Shown: positions 44,222 to 59,539, counted from the stretch's first letter. The stretch is DNA of 64,000 nt from Mytilus trossulus (GCF_036588685.1 NW_026963312.1:496001-560000); one strand, 5' to 3'. The notes: generated by a model from the letters alone, not told the origin. Made by a program: numbers and translations.

Positions 44222-46701
44222 CATACATACTGAAGTCGTCATTATTGAGAGCCAAAATATCATCCAAATATCTATTAGTATTATTAAATTTGTTTATCAG
44301 ATGTTGTTTTGATGGGTCTTTGCTTAATTTTGTCATAAATTGTAACTCATAACAATACAAACAGAGGTTCGCAATAAGTGGTGCACAGTTAGTCCCCATT
44401 GGAATTCCGATAATCTGACGATATACGGAATCCCCAAAGCGAACAAAAATGTTATCTAGTAAAAATTCAAGGGCATATATAGTATCAAAGCATGTCCAAT
44501 TAACATAGTTTTTTTGGTTATTGCTACTAAAAAATGACCTAAAAGAGTTTGAACATATATATTCACATTCTGAATTCATGAATGCCCATTTAATTAGGTG
44601 TAATATTTTTATCTTAATGAGAATGTGAGGCAATGTGATATACAGGGTAGAAAAATCAAAACTTTGAACAGATTCAAAATCACCAATATAAGCATGCAAT
44701 TTATCAAGTACTTCCAACGATTTCTTGACACTCCAAAAGTAATTAATTCTACTATTTTCGAAGGCCTTATTTGAACAATTTACTATAAGGTTTTTAATTG
44801 TACCAAGTGTGCGGGTAAGAAGAATAGACAATTTAGTAGTTAAACAATGGCTTGAAGACGAAATAAATCTATATTTGTAAGGGGTTTTGTGTAGCTCCGG
44901 AAGCCAATACATAGTTGGGACTTTCATTGTATTTGGCTCTGCTTGTAAAGCGGTGGCTAAAAGTTTATGTTTGTTACAGATTTCGTTTTTTGAAAATGGA
45001 GTCAGTTGGAATGTTGGTGAATTGGTGATTTCCTTTTTCAGAACCTCAATGTAAAATTAACGTCAAACAATAATAATATTATTAGCAGCTTTATCGGCGG
45101 GACAAAAACAAATTCCTTGGCTAGTTCTTTTAGTTTATGTTTGATACGAGAAATAGGTTTATTGTGGTTATTGTTAATATTAAAATGTTCTTTAAAATGT
45201 TGAATACGTATATCAACTATCTTCATTACTGAATTAAAAAAAGAGTCCAAAGATTTTTTGTCAGCTTTTTCCCGTTTTATCTATTTCATACAGTAAGTAT
45301 GGAGTGAGTCGTTGATGATATTACGACACTCATTCCAATTAATAATTGACGGGGGACAATATTTAGGTCCTTTACTGAGGTATGATTTTAACTCTCGGTC
45401 TTGAACGATGTTAAGATCTCTTGTTATAACATGGGAAATGGGTCCATAAATATATTCGGAATTATTGCAAATTACATGAAGTAGGTGTATTTTCACTGAT
45501 ATTAACATCTTTACACAATTGACTATAATTAAACACAAATTTCCGGGTAGATATCTTGTAAATATAACAAATAAGAGGTAGCTCAGTATTGACAAAATAT
45601 CCCGGAATTTGTTCTATAACAGAATGGTCGTTAAATATACCGGCAATATTTACAAAATCAAAGCCTTTATTGACATACTTAATTTTAATAAAATGTTTTT
45701 TATGATCTTCAAGGCGATCAATTTTGGGAAATAATTTAGAATAACAATATGCCATAATAATTTGAACAATTTCATACTTAGGACTGCTACAATGTATATG
45801 AAATTATGTTGCAATCTTCCAAAATTTTATTTAACTTATTAACCGGTAACTAACAGAGTTTTGTTAACAGACAATGTCTGCCGTTGTTTTTTTAAATAGA
45901 AATTAGGTCCGAAATATTGGTGTGATTGGCTCGAAATTTTCTTTGATTGCAATTTGTTCTACGACCGTGAGAACGGTTTTTACGAACAGTTTTAGAAACT
46001 ATATCAAAAATGTTAACGGAATTGGTTCTAGATATATTACCAATTCCCATGATATTATCATTTAGACCGAGAGGGTAAACTGTCTGTAATTTTTTAATCC
46101 AATTTAATTCAATTATTTTCCGTGATCGTACAAACTTTGAATGCGATTCACCAGGTTGCTTATTTACTACTTCTAAAGGTTAAACTGCTAAATATTTAAA
46201 AGGATGGTTGTGCTTCTTAAGGTGTTGGTAAATGATACTTTTGAATTTATTTGGTCTTTTAAAACGATACAGATGTTTTTGAGTGCATTTAGATAGATAT
46301 CGTCCAGTTTCTCCTACGTACTGAATACCACTACCGGTTTGTTTCATGTGAGTAAATAAATAATACTGTTTGTTTTTCAAGTTATATCAGTTTAAAAATT
46401 TAAAGAAATAGTACGACCATTAAATGTGGACCTTACTGTATTGTTGGTGGAAAGACGGGGACATGTAAGTCATTTTTTTGGCATGACACTTATGGATAGA
46501 AGGATAACCACGATTTTTATTGTTAAAAATGTTAGCGATGGTAGTATTTTTAAATAACCGATTTTGAAGATTGATACGTGTAGATACCCTTTGAACAAGT
46601 TTAGTATTTAGTATTTTTCCATTTCTAAGCTTCATAATTGTTTTGTTAGTGAAATACATAATAAAGGAGCAAAGATTGGCGTCCAGAATATGAACCAGCA
46701 T
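44222..46701 (-). pseudogene. Penelope-like element copy 3 with N-terminal GIY-YIG (Naiad-like order)
   Basis: Read downwards on the - strand. 46701-46420: N-terminal region with an NRLFKNTTIANIFNNKN stretch and HKCHAKKMTYMS (a possible zinc-binding part). 46380-46180: GIY-YIG nuclease, seen as IQYVGETGRYLSKCTQKHL with HLKKHNHP. Then a linker with WIKKLQTVYPLGLN and RSHGRRTN, 45755-45281 with RELKSYLSKGPKYCPPS, and 45250-45038 with LKELAKEFVFVP. 44927-44208 is the RT: LPELHKTPYKYRF, motif A SFDFSTLY, motif B GIPMGTNCAPLIANL, motif C YLDDILALNN. Frameshifts and stops separate the pieces. The sequence ends right after motif C (GACTTCAGTATGTA), so the thumb and 3' region are gone. A nuclease in front of the RT is the permuted order described for Naiad/Chlamys elements. 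Confidence 0.8.
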
Positions 46702-47474
46702 ACAATAATTTAAGTTATGTAAAATTGATAAATTTGTTCGGCTGAAAATGTCAAACGCTATCAGTATAAATTACCCGAAAAAGATAGTGTATATCAGGGT
46801 AGGACTGATGGCTGACTAAATAGTAGAATGGGGCTGAATATTGAAATACTACTTTTTGATAAATATTCCTAAAGTAATGAACTAAAGCAGTTCTCGCTCG
46901 GACACACACTCCATAATATAATATATTATAAGAGCATAAACCTGAAGCACGGGGAGGCACTCTACTGCCTCCACATGGCAGTTAAGACAAACTCTGTAAA
47001 AAATAAAATTAGAGGTATAGGTTTTGACTCAAGGGATCACAAGATTAGTCAAATGAAAGAGAAAAAGATTATGCCCTTAGTTAAGAAAAATTCCAATATA
47101 CGCCTACAAAATGTTAATATTAGTTGTCTCACTTGCAATTATAAAAAAAATCAAGTTTTCAATTTGACTTTCATGTTCTGTGTAGCATCGATCTCCCAAT
47201 TGTGACTATAGTTTTTGAACTATAAATTCTAGCATAAGTTGTACATTCAATAAGCACAAGAGGAGCATACCTGAGCATCTGATTGTTTGACTCTGATATT
47301 AGTTTTGATTCCTTGTATAGCGACTGTTTTCCTTCTTGGCGAAGTTGTGTTACCCTTTATATCGACTTATTGTTATTATTGTTGTTCTCTTGGCATTGTT
47401 TAAAAAACAAAAAAACATAATGGAAATGAATCAATTCAAACTTTTTTTTCGAACATCACAATATTTGAAGTATA

Positions 47475-48110
47475 CACATGGAAAAAAGTATTGCAACACC
47501 AAATTGAAATTCAAATTAAAAAGGAACTCTTTATATTTTTGTGATATGATTTGTTGAAATAGAACTTGTTAAACATTATTTAAATATATCCTGAGTTTAA
47601 TCAATAAATATCGACTCCTCATTGTTTTAAACACTTTAAATAACAAAAATTTATAAAGTTATGTTATTGACACCTTATAATTGGTCATCCACAATTCATA
47701 ACTGCAGCAAGATGGCAGATAATCAGCATGAGAGATGCTGTCGCTGTGACAATTGCACTTATTGTTGGTCATCACCATTCCACTATAAGTCGTTTTGAGA
47801 ATAAAAATCAGGCACCAAACGATGTTAAAGACCTACCGAGATCAAGAAGACCCCCTTTAATATCTGCTAGGGAAAATCAAGAATAATGAAGGTTTGTCAG
47901 AAGGAAACCCATTTAAAACAATACAATCCTAAAAAGAGAGCCATACAGGAGACTTTATACAAGAACTGTTCAAGATCGGCTCATCGCTACTGATTATCGA
48001 GACATAAGACCATTTCGGAGACCTTTGACTACGAACGGACACACATTTGCCCGTATTCATTATAGTGCAGAGCTCGCGAAAATTGGAAATTAGCGTCATG
48101 GATGACAATG
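47475..48110 (+). pseudogene. Tc1/mariner 5' half with N-terminal HTH region
   Basis: After TA, the terminus CACATGGAAAAAAGTATTGC (47475) is the same as at 40692. On the + strand the coding remnant shows HHSTISRF, DVKDLPRSRRPP (HTH and GRPR-like hook), then after stops RNPFKT-like, LYTRTVQDRLIATDYRDIRP and FRRPLTTNGHTFARIHYSAE. The catalytic C-terminal half is missing. It is complementary in content to the 3' half at 40692-41460. Confidence 0.7.
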
Positions 48111-49490
48111 GAATTCCAATGAAATTCGGTTTATCTTCCTTGCCTATATTAAATGATGTGCACGCGCATAGTTTATTTTCTCTTATTAAGCTCACATCGG
48201 CGTGAATACTGCTTCGTAAAGTACATGTATTTAGTTAATCAATTTTAAAGAACATAGATATTGAAATACATGAACATCACACGTGAACAGATTCATTGCG
48301 GTCTGTTTAAAAATCTGATTGTATATTTTAACCGACAAACAAAATAGTGTTAAGAATAGGACTTCCATCAAAGCCTATACATCTCATCTGATCTAATTTT
48401 CGACCAACAAAGAGTAGGTGATAAACTTTTATATGAAACCAATTTACATCGTATAATTGTCCCATACACGATTCTCAATTTGAGTTAGTAAGTATTGATC
48501 AAGCAATTGTAGAAAAGTACAATGACATTTACCACACAAATTGATTTTTAATGCCCCCACCTTACACGTGCCACGTAAGACTACAGTATGTTCCATTATA
48601 AACATATTTTATCTGTCGTCAATTGATAGTGCAGTGTAATTTCTGTGAGATCAAGTTTAAAGGTCAAACAAGGATTTTTTTTGATTTTTCTATATGTCAG
48701 CATTATTGCATATTCTAAAATTATATGATATTATTAAAATGTACAAAGACAAGAAAAAATATTTAAAAACAGTATGCTTTATTACAAATAAGGTAGAACA
48801 AAAAGTTAAAAAGTTATATAGATTATTTTAATAAAAAACCTCATTTTCCAGAAGATCTCGCGAGAGTGATACTTATGAGTGACACAACAAAATAATCGTT
48901 TGTTATTCATCAGTTCATTCCCTTATCAATTGAGGGGCCTCAGTGGTCGTTTGATATGAGTAGTTATTACTGAAATCACTAGCCAAAAAATAATAATGTT
49001 GTGACTTCAAACACCGCTCGAGTGGATGAACTTCAGTCCAATCTTAATGGAAAAGGATTGTTAGTTTTACTACTGAAAGTCGAAGGTTTTTTTCCGAAAA
49101 CTCCGGCTTATTCTACCAATAAAAACTGGCCGCCCAAGTAGCACAAACTGGATGTTTTAACAAGGCGTTAAAACACATATACATATCAACTCACTAGTCC
49201 ACTGCAATCATGCTTGTTGCTGAAATAAACAGTTATGTCATCAGCTACGGAAGAATACGCAGATCCTCTTCCACGTGTGGCCCCTCTTGTGTTGATCATT
49301 GATCATTCAACACATCCATAACACACTACACACTTACACAATATGATGTAAAAGTATGGAAACAAAGTTATTTTGAAATCCACCTTTAAAAAATTTAATA
49401 CTCTTAAACAAATAATTCTACAATCTCTGAATTAAAATTATATTTATCAACTGTTCCGAGAAGTAATGAGTAGCTCATCATAGATACCAG
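48111..49490. other. Non-coding stretch, no supported feature
   Basis: No frame with recognisable motifs, no array and no inverted termini were found. A short palindrome CTCGCGAG lies near 48857. Confidence 0.3.
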
Positions 49491-49499
49491 GACTAAATT

Positions 49500-49905
49500 T
49501 AGTATATACGCCAGACGCGCATCTCGTCTTCAAAAGAGTCATCTAACAAAGTTAAAAGGGCCAAATAAAGAACGAAGTTAAGAACATTGAGAACCAAAAT
49601 TCCTAAAAGTTTTGCCAAATACAGCTAAGGTAATCTATGCCTGAGGTAGAAAAGCCTTAGTATTTCAAAAAATTCCAAAATTTTGTAAACAGTAAATTTA
49701 GAAAAATAACCATATCAATGACAATTCATGTCGGCACAAAAATTGCTGACTACTGGGCTTGTGATACCTCAAGGGAAATAAATCTCCACCAGCAGTGGCA
49801 TTGACTAAGTGGTTGTAAATAAACTCATCATAGAAACCAGGACTTAATTTAATATATGCGCCAGACGCGCGTTTTGTCTACAAAAGACTCATCGTGACGC
49901 TCGAA
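49500..49905 (-). repeat. Retrozyme-like dimer: two degraded hammerheads about 351 bp apart
   Basis: On the - strand, hammerhead copies lie at about 49858-49902 and 49506-49550 in the same orientation. Between them is unit D (CCACCAGCAGTGGCA, GGGCTTGTGATACC, AAAATTCCAAAATTTTGTAAA). In the upstream copy the CUGANGA box has lost its U (CACGATGA) and GAAAC reads AAAAC. In the downstream copy the boxes read AGATGA and GAGAT. Stem III and CCAGACGCGC are kept in both. The phrase TCATCATAGA(T/A)ACCAGGACT precedes each. Confidence 0.7.
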
Positions 49906-50224
49906 TCACATGAGTTTCAGCATAAGCAGAGACAGACAATCTCTCAATAGGCTTTTTTCTTTTTTTTTTACATATATTTATATTGTAACATTTTCAAATG
50001 GTAATAAAGCGGAAACACCTTAAGATTTACAATTTTGTGCAGGAGTATATATTCCGGTCCTGTAGAGGACAAACAAGAGTTGTTTACAATTCGTAAACGG
50101 GTATTTTAGAACATTACATCACCAATTGATACCGTCGTAACTTAAAATAAAATACTGTTATATCAATTCTAAACAAACTGGTAAAGATGTAATACTACAA
50201 AATACTGAACTCAGAGGAAAATCA

Positions 50225-50410
50225 AATCGGAAAGTCCCTATAATAATGTCAAAATCAAATGACAAAACACATCAAAAACAATTGGACAACAATTGTCATA
50301 TTTCTGACTTGGAAAAGGCATTTTCAAATGTAGAAAATGGTAGATTAAACCTGGTTTTATAGCGCTAAACCTCTCACTTTGTACGACAGTGTCATTAAAG
50401 TCCGTAATAT
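50225..50410 (-). repeat. Dispersed repeat C, reverse copy
   Basis: This is the complement of the family at 32085: ACACATCAAAAACAATTGGA, GACTTGGAAAAGGCATTTTC, TTAAACCTGGTTTTATAGCG, TACGACAGTGTCATTAAAG. Confidence 0.6.
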
Positions 50411-52344
50411 TTACAATGATGCGTGAACTAAACATACATCATAACTAAAATAGTCAAAATATGGGTACAGCAGTCATCATCGTGTTACAACTCTAAAAGA
50501 AACAATTTATCAGACCACAAAAGCATCTATCAAATTAAAAACACATTCATTGCTGTGTCTTACATATGGTTACAGCAGTCATCTTAAATCAATGTTAAAT
50601 TATAAAATGTAAATCTGTAATACCTTGGTTTATAAAATTATTTGTACAGATGACGCTTAAGGTTATTACATTTCCGTGGTAGTCTTTGATTGCTGTTTTT
50701 CATAGTTATTTTCGTTCAATGGTTGTCTTATTTGAATTGTTGTAAATTCTGTCATGGTAAAGCCTGTTAAAGCTTATCATACCTCATGGGAGTATTTGCC
50801 GGTTTTTGAAATACCGAATCACTGGTCTATTGCTATCGTACTCGCTCTGTTGCGTTTAAAATGCAATCGGAGTACGAAAACATTAGTCCGGCAAGAGTGA
50901 CATTCCTTTCCCCCGACTGTTTTCTTGTAAACTACAGACTGAGGTACACGAACCCAATAAAAAACGAAGGTGCTCTGGAAAATTAAGCAGATATTACTCT
51001 ATATGTGGCACCCGTCGTTCTTTTCCTTCTTACTTTATACCATCAAATATCCTACGTGCAATGGAGACGCAAAAAAACAAAAAAACAATTGCGGCCTTAT
51101 TAGATGTTGTGTTATAAATAAGGTATTTATTAATATAACACAGACAATGCTTATCTAGTGTGTAAAGATCATCAAAACATTATTGTCTAGTCCGTTAAAT
51201 GCAAAATAACATGACTAACCTAATTGAACTTTGATGACACCGTGCTTTGGAAAAGGTTCAAAGTTGATATCATTATATTTAGATGCGATATGTATTTAAG
51301 TAAATTCAAATCAACCTCTTGTATCATTCCTGCAGAAAAAAGAGAAGGGACACTATTTTTTTTAATCAGGTCAGTTTAAAATTATTGTGTTGTCGTTGAG
51401 TTGTTTTAAAATTAAGTTTGCTAGTTAAATGTTTAATTGAACGAAAGTTACCGGTGCGATGTTTATTTATTGGAATTTAAAGCAGTCGCTTGGTGTCATC
51501 TTTTGCAGAAATTAACACGAATCTGTCTATGTCAATTAGATAGGTTGAAAAGTATATTGCATTTTTACGTGATATTGTTTTTTTAAAAGGTATTTAAGCC
51601 AACAAAAGGGCAATTAGAATAATGTTTTTATTACCGACTTTTCACTTCGGATTATATAATTTTCCTACAGGTAACTTACTTTGTGCTAGGAAATCTTGGT
51701 ACTCTGGTAATTTCAGAGCAACCAAATGAAGTAAAATTTAATCAGAATTGGTGCAATTTAGAGGATAATTGTGTCAATTATAGACAGAAAAAACGCAGAA
51801 ACTTTTCCATCAAAATTGAATCGATTGTGCGATTAGTTTCACTTTTTGAAGTTGCTCATACATGAACGAGTTTCAAGATTTCAAACCAAAGAGGAAGGTA
51901 ACCCATCGAAAACATTTTAAACGAATTAGTAGTAAAAAGTTGAAAATATGAAAGGTATTTTTTAAAATGAAAAATAATGAGGATCTTAATAAAATAAAAT
52001 AAAATAGAAAGCATAATCCATAAGTTTCATTTTCCATAGCCATGCTAATCATAATTTGAAGCATTACTTTACTAAATAACTTAATAAATGTAGATTTCGT
52101 TGCTCGCAGTAACTTTTAAACTCAAATATGGTTATAAAAAGTAATCTATAAATCTATATGTTATAATTAAGCACTTTCGATGAACTGACAACTCACCAAT
52201 TTGTTTGTATTGTATAACGGAACCCTTCCATTTAAACCATTGACAATGAATCTATAATACTAAAATTACGAGGTCCAATTTGTCAGCCGTCATCACGTAA
52301 AAACGATTAATCAAAGAATTCAACTTTATATATAACTAATATAG
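50411..52344. other. Non-coding stretch, no supported feature
   Basis: AT-rich with scattered short frames lacking motifs. Nothing structural was found. Confidence 0.3.
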
Positions 52345-52640
52345 TACAATGGTGTTGATTAAAAAATACACCACTCCAGGCCCCTTTGTTTTCCACGTAA
52401 TTAATATTGCCAATAATTAAGAAGTTCCAGATCGAGTCCGACACCGATACCAATAGTATATTCACCTGTTACCTATTACCTTATCTGTACGTTCCACATC
52501 TGACAGGCGCACCACCAAACGGTGTATTTAGAATTTTGCTGTATACTGTTGAGTAAAAAATAATCCATTCCAGGCCCTTTTGTTTTCCAAATTATTAATA
52601 TTACCAATAATTGATAGTTTCCAGGTCGACGGGTTCAAAC
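52345..52640 (+). repeat. Tandem duplication with about 200-bp spacing
   Basis: TTGATTAAAAAATA..CCA(C/T)TCCAGGCCC, TTTTGTTTTCCA, AATTATTAATATT and CCAATAATT occur at about 52350-52435 and again at 52548-52630. Confidence 0.6.
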
Positions 52641-52794
52641 AGAAAGTTTTGAAAGCAGAGAAAAATGTGCGTCTTTTATTATTGGCATGACTTTATCAGA
52701 TGAATACCAATACTAAAATAAGGCATACACTTAGTTATATACATTAATTCAGTCACGGACCCGCGATATCACGGGTGTGTTCTAGTGTTCTTAA

Positions 52795-52890
52795 TAGTTA
52801 TCCGACAAGTGTAAGATCACCTCGATGGCCGGAGGCCAGAGGGTGATCTAACACTGTCACACCAAGTCCGAGTGGGATAACTAATTTACA
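52795..52890. repeat. Imperfect foldback
   Basis: AGTTATCC...AGTGT.AGATCACC pairs with GGTGATCT.ACACT...GGATAACT around a GGCCGGAGGCC centre. A related GGTGATCTGG..GATCACCC pair is at about 53430-53466. Confidence 0.55.
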
Positions 52891-53227
52891 TCCCAGCTGC
52901 TTCAAAATAGACGAAAAAACATTTACAGTTCATTAAATCTAGTTTTGAACGCCGCAAGACCATTATAATATACTTTATATATTACTATATGATGTATACC
53001 CTTTACGACCCCCGAACAAGATGAGTAGATATCAAACAATTGCCAATCGGCCCACACTGCACGCCACTTTTGAGGAGTGTAAAACCAAAATGAAAAATCA
53101 GTCTGACAACTCACTTATTAACAAAAAATGTTTAAACCCCACTGAAAAAAGGTCTGCCAATTCGCCCCACTCATTAAAAGATCTTGCTTCCTTTTAAGTA
53201 TGTTAAATTACTGTAAGTTCGTATCCA

Positions 53228-53300
53228 GTCGTCCTGGTGTAGTGGAATTAGACGTGGCTTGACATGATAAAGGTCTTCGAATCCCAGCATAGACAGGGGA
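53228..53300 (+). repeat. tRNA-like sequence (SINE head or tRNA remnant)
   Basis: TGGTGTAGTGG (53235-53245) fits an RNA polymerase III A box, and GGTCTTCGAATCCC (53271-53284) fits a B box with one inserted base. The spacing of about 35 bp is tRNA-like. I cannot close a convincing acceptor stem, so a real tRNA gene is unlikely. Confidence 0.4.
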
Positions 53301-53524
53301 TTTTTTTCTACGTGAATTTTGGTAGATAGTCTTTTCAGTATAATTAATTATAAGTTTTATACTTTATTTGACATTCCCGCTAAATGTTACAGAACAAAGG
53401 AAAGCATGCATAACAAAGAAACTCTAATTGGGGTGATCTGGAAGGAATGATCCGGCTCAGATCACCCTTGTGAGAACAAAGGACCTGGGATGTAATTTTG
53501 TATATTTACTTACGTACATATATA

Positions 53525-53735
53525 AAAAAGAAGATATGGTATGATTGCCAATGACACAATTGTCCACAAGACACCGAAATGACACAGACATTAACAACTA
53601 CAGGTCAACGTACGGCCTTTAACAATGAGTAAAGCCCATACAGCATTATCAGCTATAAAAGATTCCAATAAGAAAATGTAAAACAATTCAAATGAGAAAA
53701 CTAACGGCCTTATTCATGTTTAAAAATGAACGAAA
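53525..53735 (+). repeat. Dispersed repeat A
   Basis: AAAGAAGATATGGTATGATT, GACACCGAAATGACACAGAC, GTCAACGTACGGCCTTTAAC and AACTAACGGCCTTATTCATG are clear; a full-length A copy. Confidence 0.7.
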
Positions 53736-54511
53736 AACAAATATATAAAATCCATTTAACATATTTAAGTAAAAAACAAACTTACTGTAAATACAAAAAG
53801 TAAAACTTTTATTTAACTTTTAAACGTTTACTGATTTAAAACAAGAGTAGAAGAAAGCATTTAATGCGTAATTTTGACATATAACATAAGAAAAGAACAA
53901 AAGAGGATAATCAATGAACGTTTTATTAGAAGTGGGACATTTAAAGAGGTATCGTATCCGTTTCTGATACGTTGACGTATCTGCAATATCTATGTTTTAT
54001 TCATTTCATAGATTATTTTCGTGTTTGAATAAATGTTTTTCTATGTTAGACATCTTTCTGTCATTGATACCCATTGATGCAGTCTTTTTATTACATGATA
54101 ATTTTCAATTTATGAATACTCGTTTATATCTAAACCGGGCACTCGATAAAAGACACTTCGTTCAGAAAATCGGGACTTGGTGGCAAATATACTGAAAATC
54201 TACAACAGACTTAAAATTAAGTTATTTTTTAATGAAAAAAAATAAACATAGTTTACTCACTCGTTTGATGTGCTAGCGTTTATGGTTTACAAAAAGACAT
54301 ACCAACCTGTACATTCAAATGAAAGTCGTGTTAAGTCACCAAAGTCGAACGCACCCTAGATGGTGTACTCGGGGTACACATTTTAATAAAAGGATTGCCT
54401 GCTAATTTATAAATTTATTATTATTGGTATTAGTAATCAATTCGATTCATATGATATGGATGATTCAATTCCCTTTTATTAGCAAATTCAAATTACGTAT
54501 ATACATATCGC

Positions 54512-54690
54512 TAAGGCAGCATTACATATAGTGGCAGCTGAGGGTGAAACAAACAATTTTTTTTCTCAGAATCAAATACAAATTTTTTTTTTCTCCAAAA
54601 ACTGGAAACAAACTTTTTTTCCAAAAAAAACCATACCTCTCCCCCCCCCCCCCCCCCCCCCGAAAATCAAATGGTTGCTGCCTAACTTTA
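54512..54690. repeat. Short repeat with AGGCAGCA ends and a C homopolymer
   Basis: TAAGGCAGCA (left) and the complement of TTAGGCAGCA (right) flank T/A-rich words and a run of about 22 Cs (54640-54661). The opposing frames here are homopolymer artefacts. I recognise the family as common in mussels. Confidence 0.5.
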
Positions 54691-54904
54691 TTTGTTTTAT
54701 AATTCAACTTCACGCCAGGGTAGTTCTAATGATTTAAATATCAAGTTTTAAAACATGTAGTGTTATGTACTGTAACAAATGAATAGATTGATACGAAAAT
54801 CACGTGATTGTTAAGGGTGTGTAAATGTTAGCTTCTGATGTCGTCCATGCAATGTTTTCATAATTGTATTATAAGAACTGTTAATATTTAATGAATGGCT
54901 ATTA

Positions 54905-55022
54905 TTCATTTTGAATTTATTGAACCATAAAACTAAGTTTTGACTCTTCAAATTGAATAATCCGCGAAGCGGATTATGTAAAATGTGAAGAGTCAAAAAT
55001 TAGTTTTATGGTTCAATAAAAT
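54905..55022. repeat. Foldback repeat with CCGCGAAGCGG centre
   Basis: TTTATTGAACCATAAAACTA, TTTTGACTCTTCA and ATAATCCGC pair with their complements around GAAGC at about 54966. The arms are about 50 bp and nearly perfect. Confidence 0.8.
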
Positions 55023-55634
55023 CAAAATAAATTATTGCCATTCATTATAAATAAATTTCCATAAAAAATAAGGCTCAAAGAACTTTTTATATCATTTATA
55101 TTAACAATAACAACGTACACACAAGTTGGCGTATGAATATACAACGTCAGAGTGGGCGTATCGCCATGAAAATTGACAACATTGAAAATAAAACTAATAA
55201 TTTTAACCAATTAGAAGACGGTAAATACACCAAATTTATTTATGGTAGAAACATCATTTTAGGACAATAAATATAATTAAGTGCAGATTTTGACATACAA
55301 GACGGGAGTATGTTAACACATATTATATATAAATTAAACAATTATTCATTATCATAAAAGAACAATTTATACATTAAAAATGAAATAGATTAAACATTGC
55401 CCTCTCCTTGTCCCCCTTTTTTTGATTACTATTTATGCACTTAAACAATCATTTGAATAATAACCCATATATACGTTTAGATACGCCAACGTATCAGATA
55501 CGGATACGATACGTCTTTAAATGTCCCACTTCTAATAGCCAACACTGGTGTGTTTTTTTTTATTAGGTTAAACAAATACATTACATTTAAAAAAAACATT
55601 TTCTGGTGTTAGTCCTTTTTTCCGGAAGAAGACA

Positions 55635-58653
<3,019 letters not shown>

Positions 58654-58934
58654 GAGATAGAATAATTAGGTATTTTTTCTAACTGTCTTCAAATAACATC
58701 TCCACAATGTACAATACGCCTTAACATTTTATGGTTGTGTTCTGTACTATATAAGTTATGCGTAAGGTATCTTTTTTTGTAATCTTAATTTTTAAGATGG
58801 ATAATGTTATGACGTGCTTCCTCGCTTTGTGCACAAACCCATGCTCTAAATCAAATAAAAAAAATTTGCACATGCGTATATTTACTTCCTCAGAATAATG
58901 AAGTTTATCAAACTATCATGCATTTAAAAAAAAA

Positions 58935-59065
58935 ATCACACAAACACTGAATTTAGAGGAAATTCTAATTGGAAGGTCCATAATCACATGGCAAAATCAA
59001 ATAACAAAACACATCAGAAACGAATGAACAAGAACGGTCAAATTCCTGACTTGGAACCGGCATTG
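58935..59065 (-). repeat. Partial dispersed repeat C
   Basis: GGCAAAATCAAATAACAAAA, ACACATCAGAAACGAATGAA and TCCTGACTTGGAACCGGCAT match the family at 50225. Confidence 0.55.
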
Positions 59066-59179
59066 AATATATATTTTCTTAACTTTAAAACAATTTCAAA
59101 CTCTTAAATGGTGCACATGTTGTTACTAACTCATTTATTATGACTGTTATGTGTTGCATTCCGAAATTGACATATTGAC

Positions 59180-59510
59180 CTAGATACGACTGCCGTTCAT
59201 GCTGGCTGTTCAAACTCCTTTCTCTGAAAAATCACAGTGCCAGCCGTTTGCTTCGTTACAGACAAAAAGGGAGTTCATAGAAAAGCATTCAAAAACGCTT
59301 TTACACTAATACTTATCGAACATAGGAATCACATTAATTGTCTTATTCAGAATTGAAATAATTGATACAAGCTATACTTTATTGTAGTTTTAACATGGGT
59401 AGGCATTATATTCGTGTTATTTTAAACCCTCACTATCGCTCGGGCAAAAATATATACGATTTTAATGTTAAAACTACAATAAAGTACAGTTTGCATAAAT
59501 TATTTCTTAA
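59180..59510 (+). repeat. Dispersed repeat G with foldback core
   Basis: Inverted relative to 20030-20360. GCCGTTCATGCTGGCTGTTC, TGCCAGCCGTTTGCTTCGTT, then a palindromic core with arms TACTTTATTGTAGTTTTAAC (59376) and GTTAAAACTACAATAAAGTA (59469). Confidence 0.65.
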
Positions 59511-59539
59511 ACAATGTTAAGCTGTACTAAAAAGGCTTA

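Larger units (their letters stand above)
53926..55535. mobile_element. Long-TIR element ending 99 bp upstream of FMO gene C, TA TSD
   Basis: Inverted ends of about 58 bp (53926-53983 and 55478-55535) start TTAGAAGTGGGACATTTAAA and continue GTATCGTATCCGT and CTGATACGTTG with a few differences. TA lies on both sides (53924-53925, 55536-55537), as in Tc1/mariner relatives. No transposase frame. Nested inside are the poly-C element 54512-54690 and the foldback 54905-55022. Confidence 0.75.

Noticed and set aside
53228..53300. Functional tRNA gene
   Set aside because: The B box has an inserted base and I could not close the acceptor stem.
54531..54737. Opposing frames with poly-Pro and poly-Gly
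   Set aside because: Generated by the C22 homopolymer.
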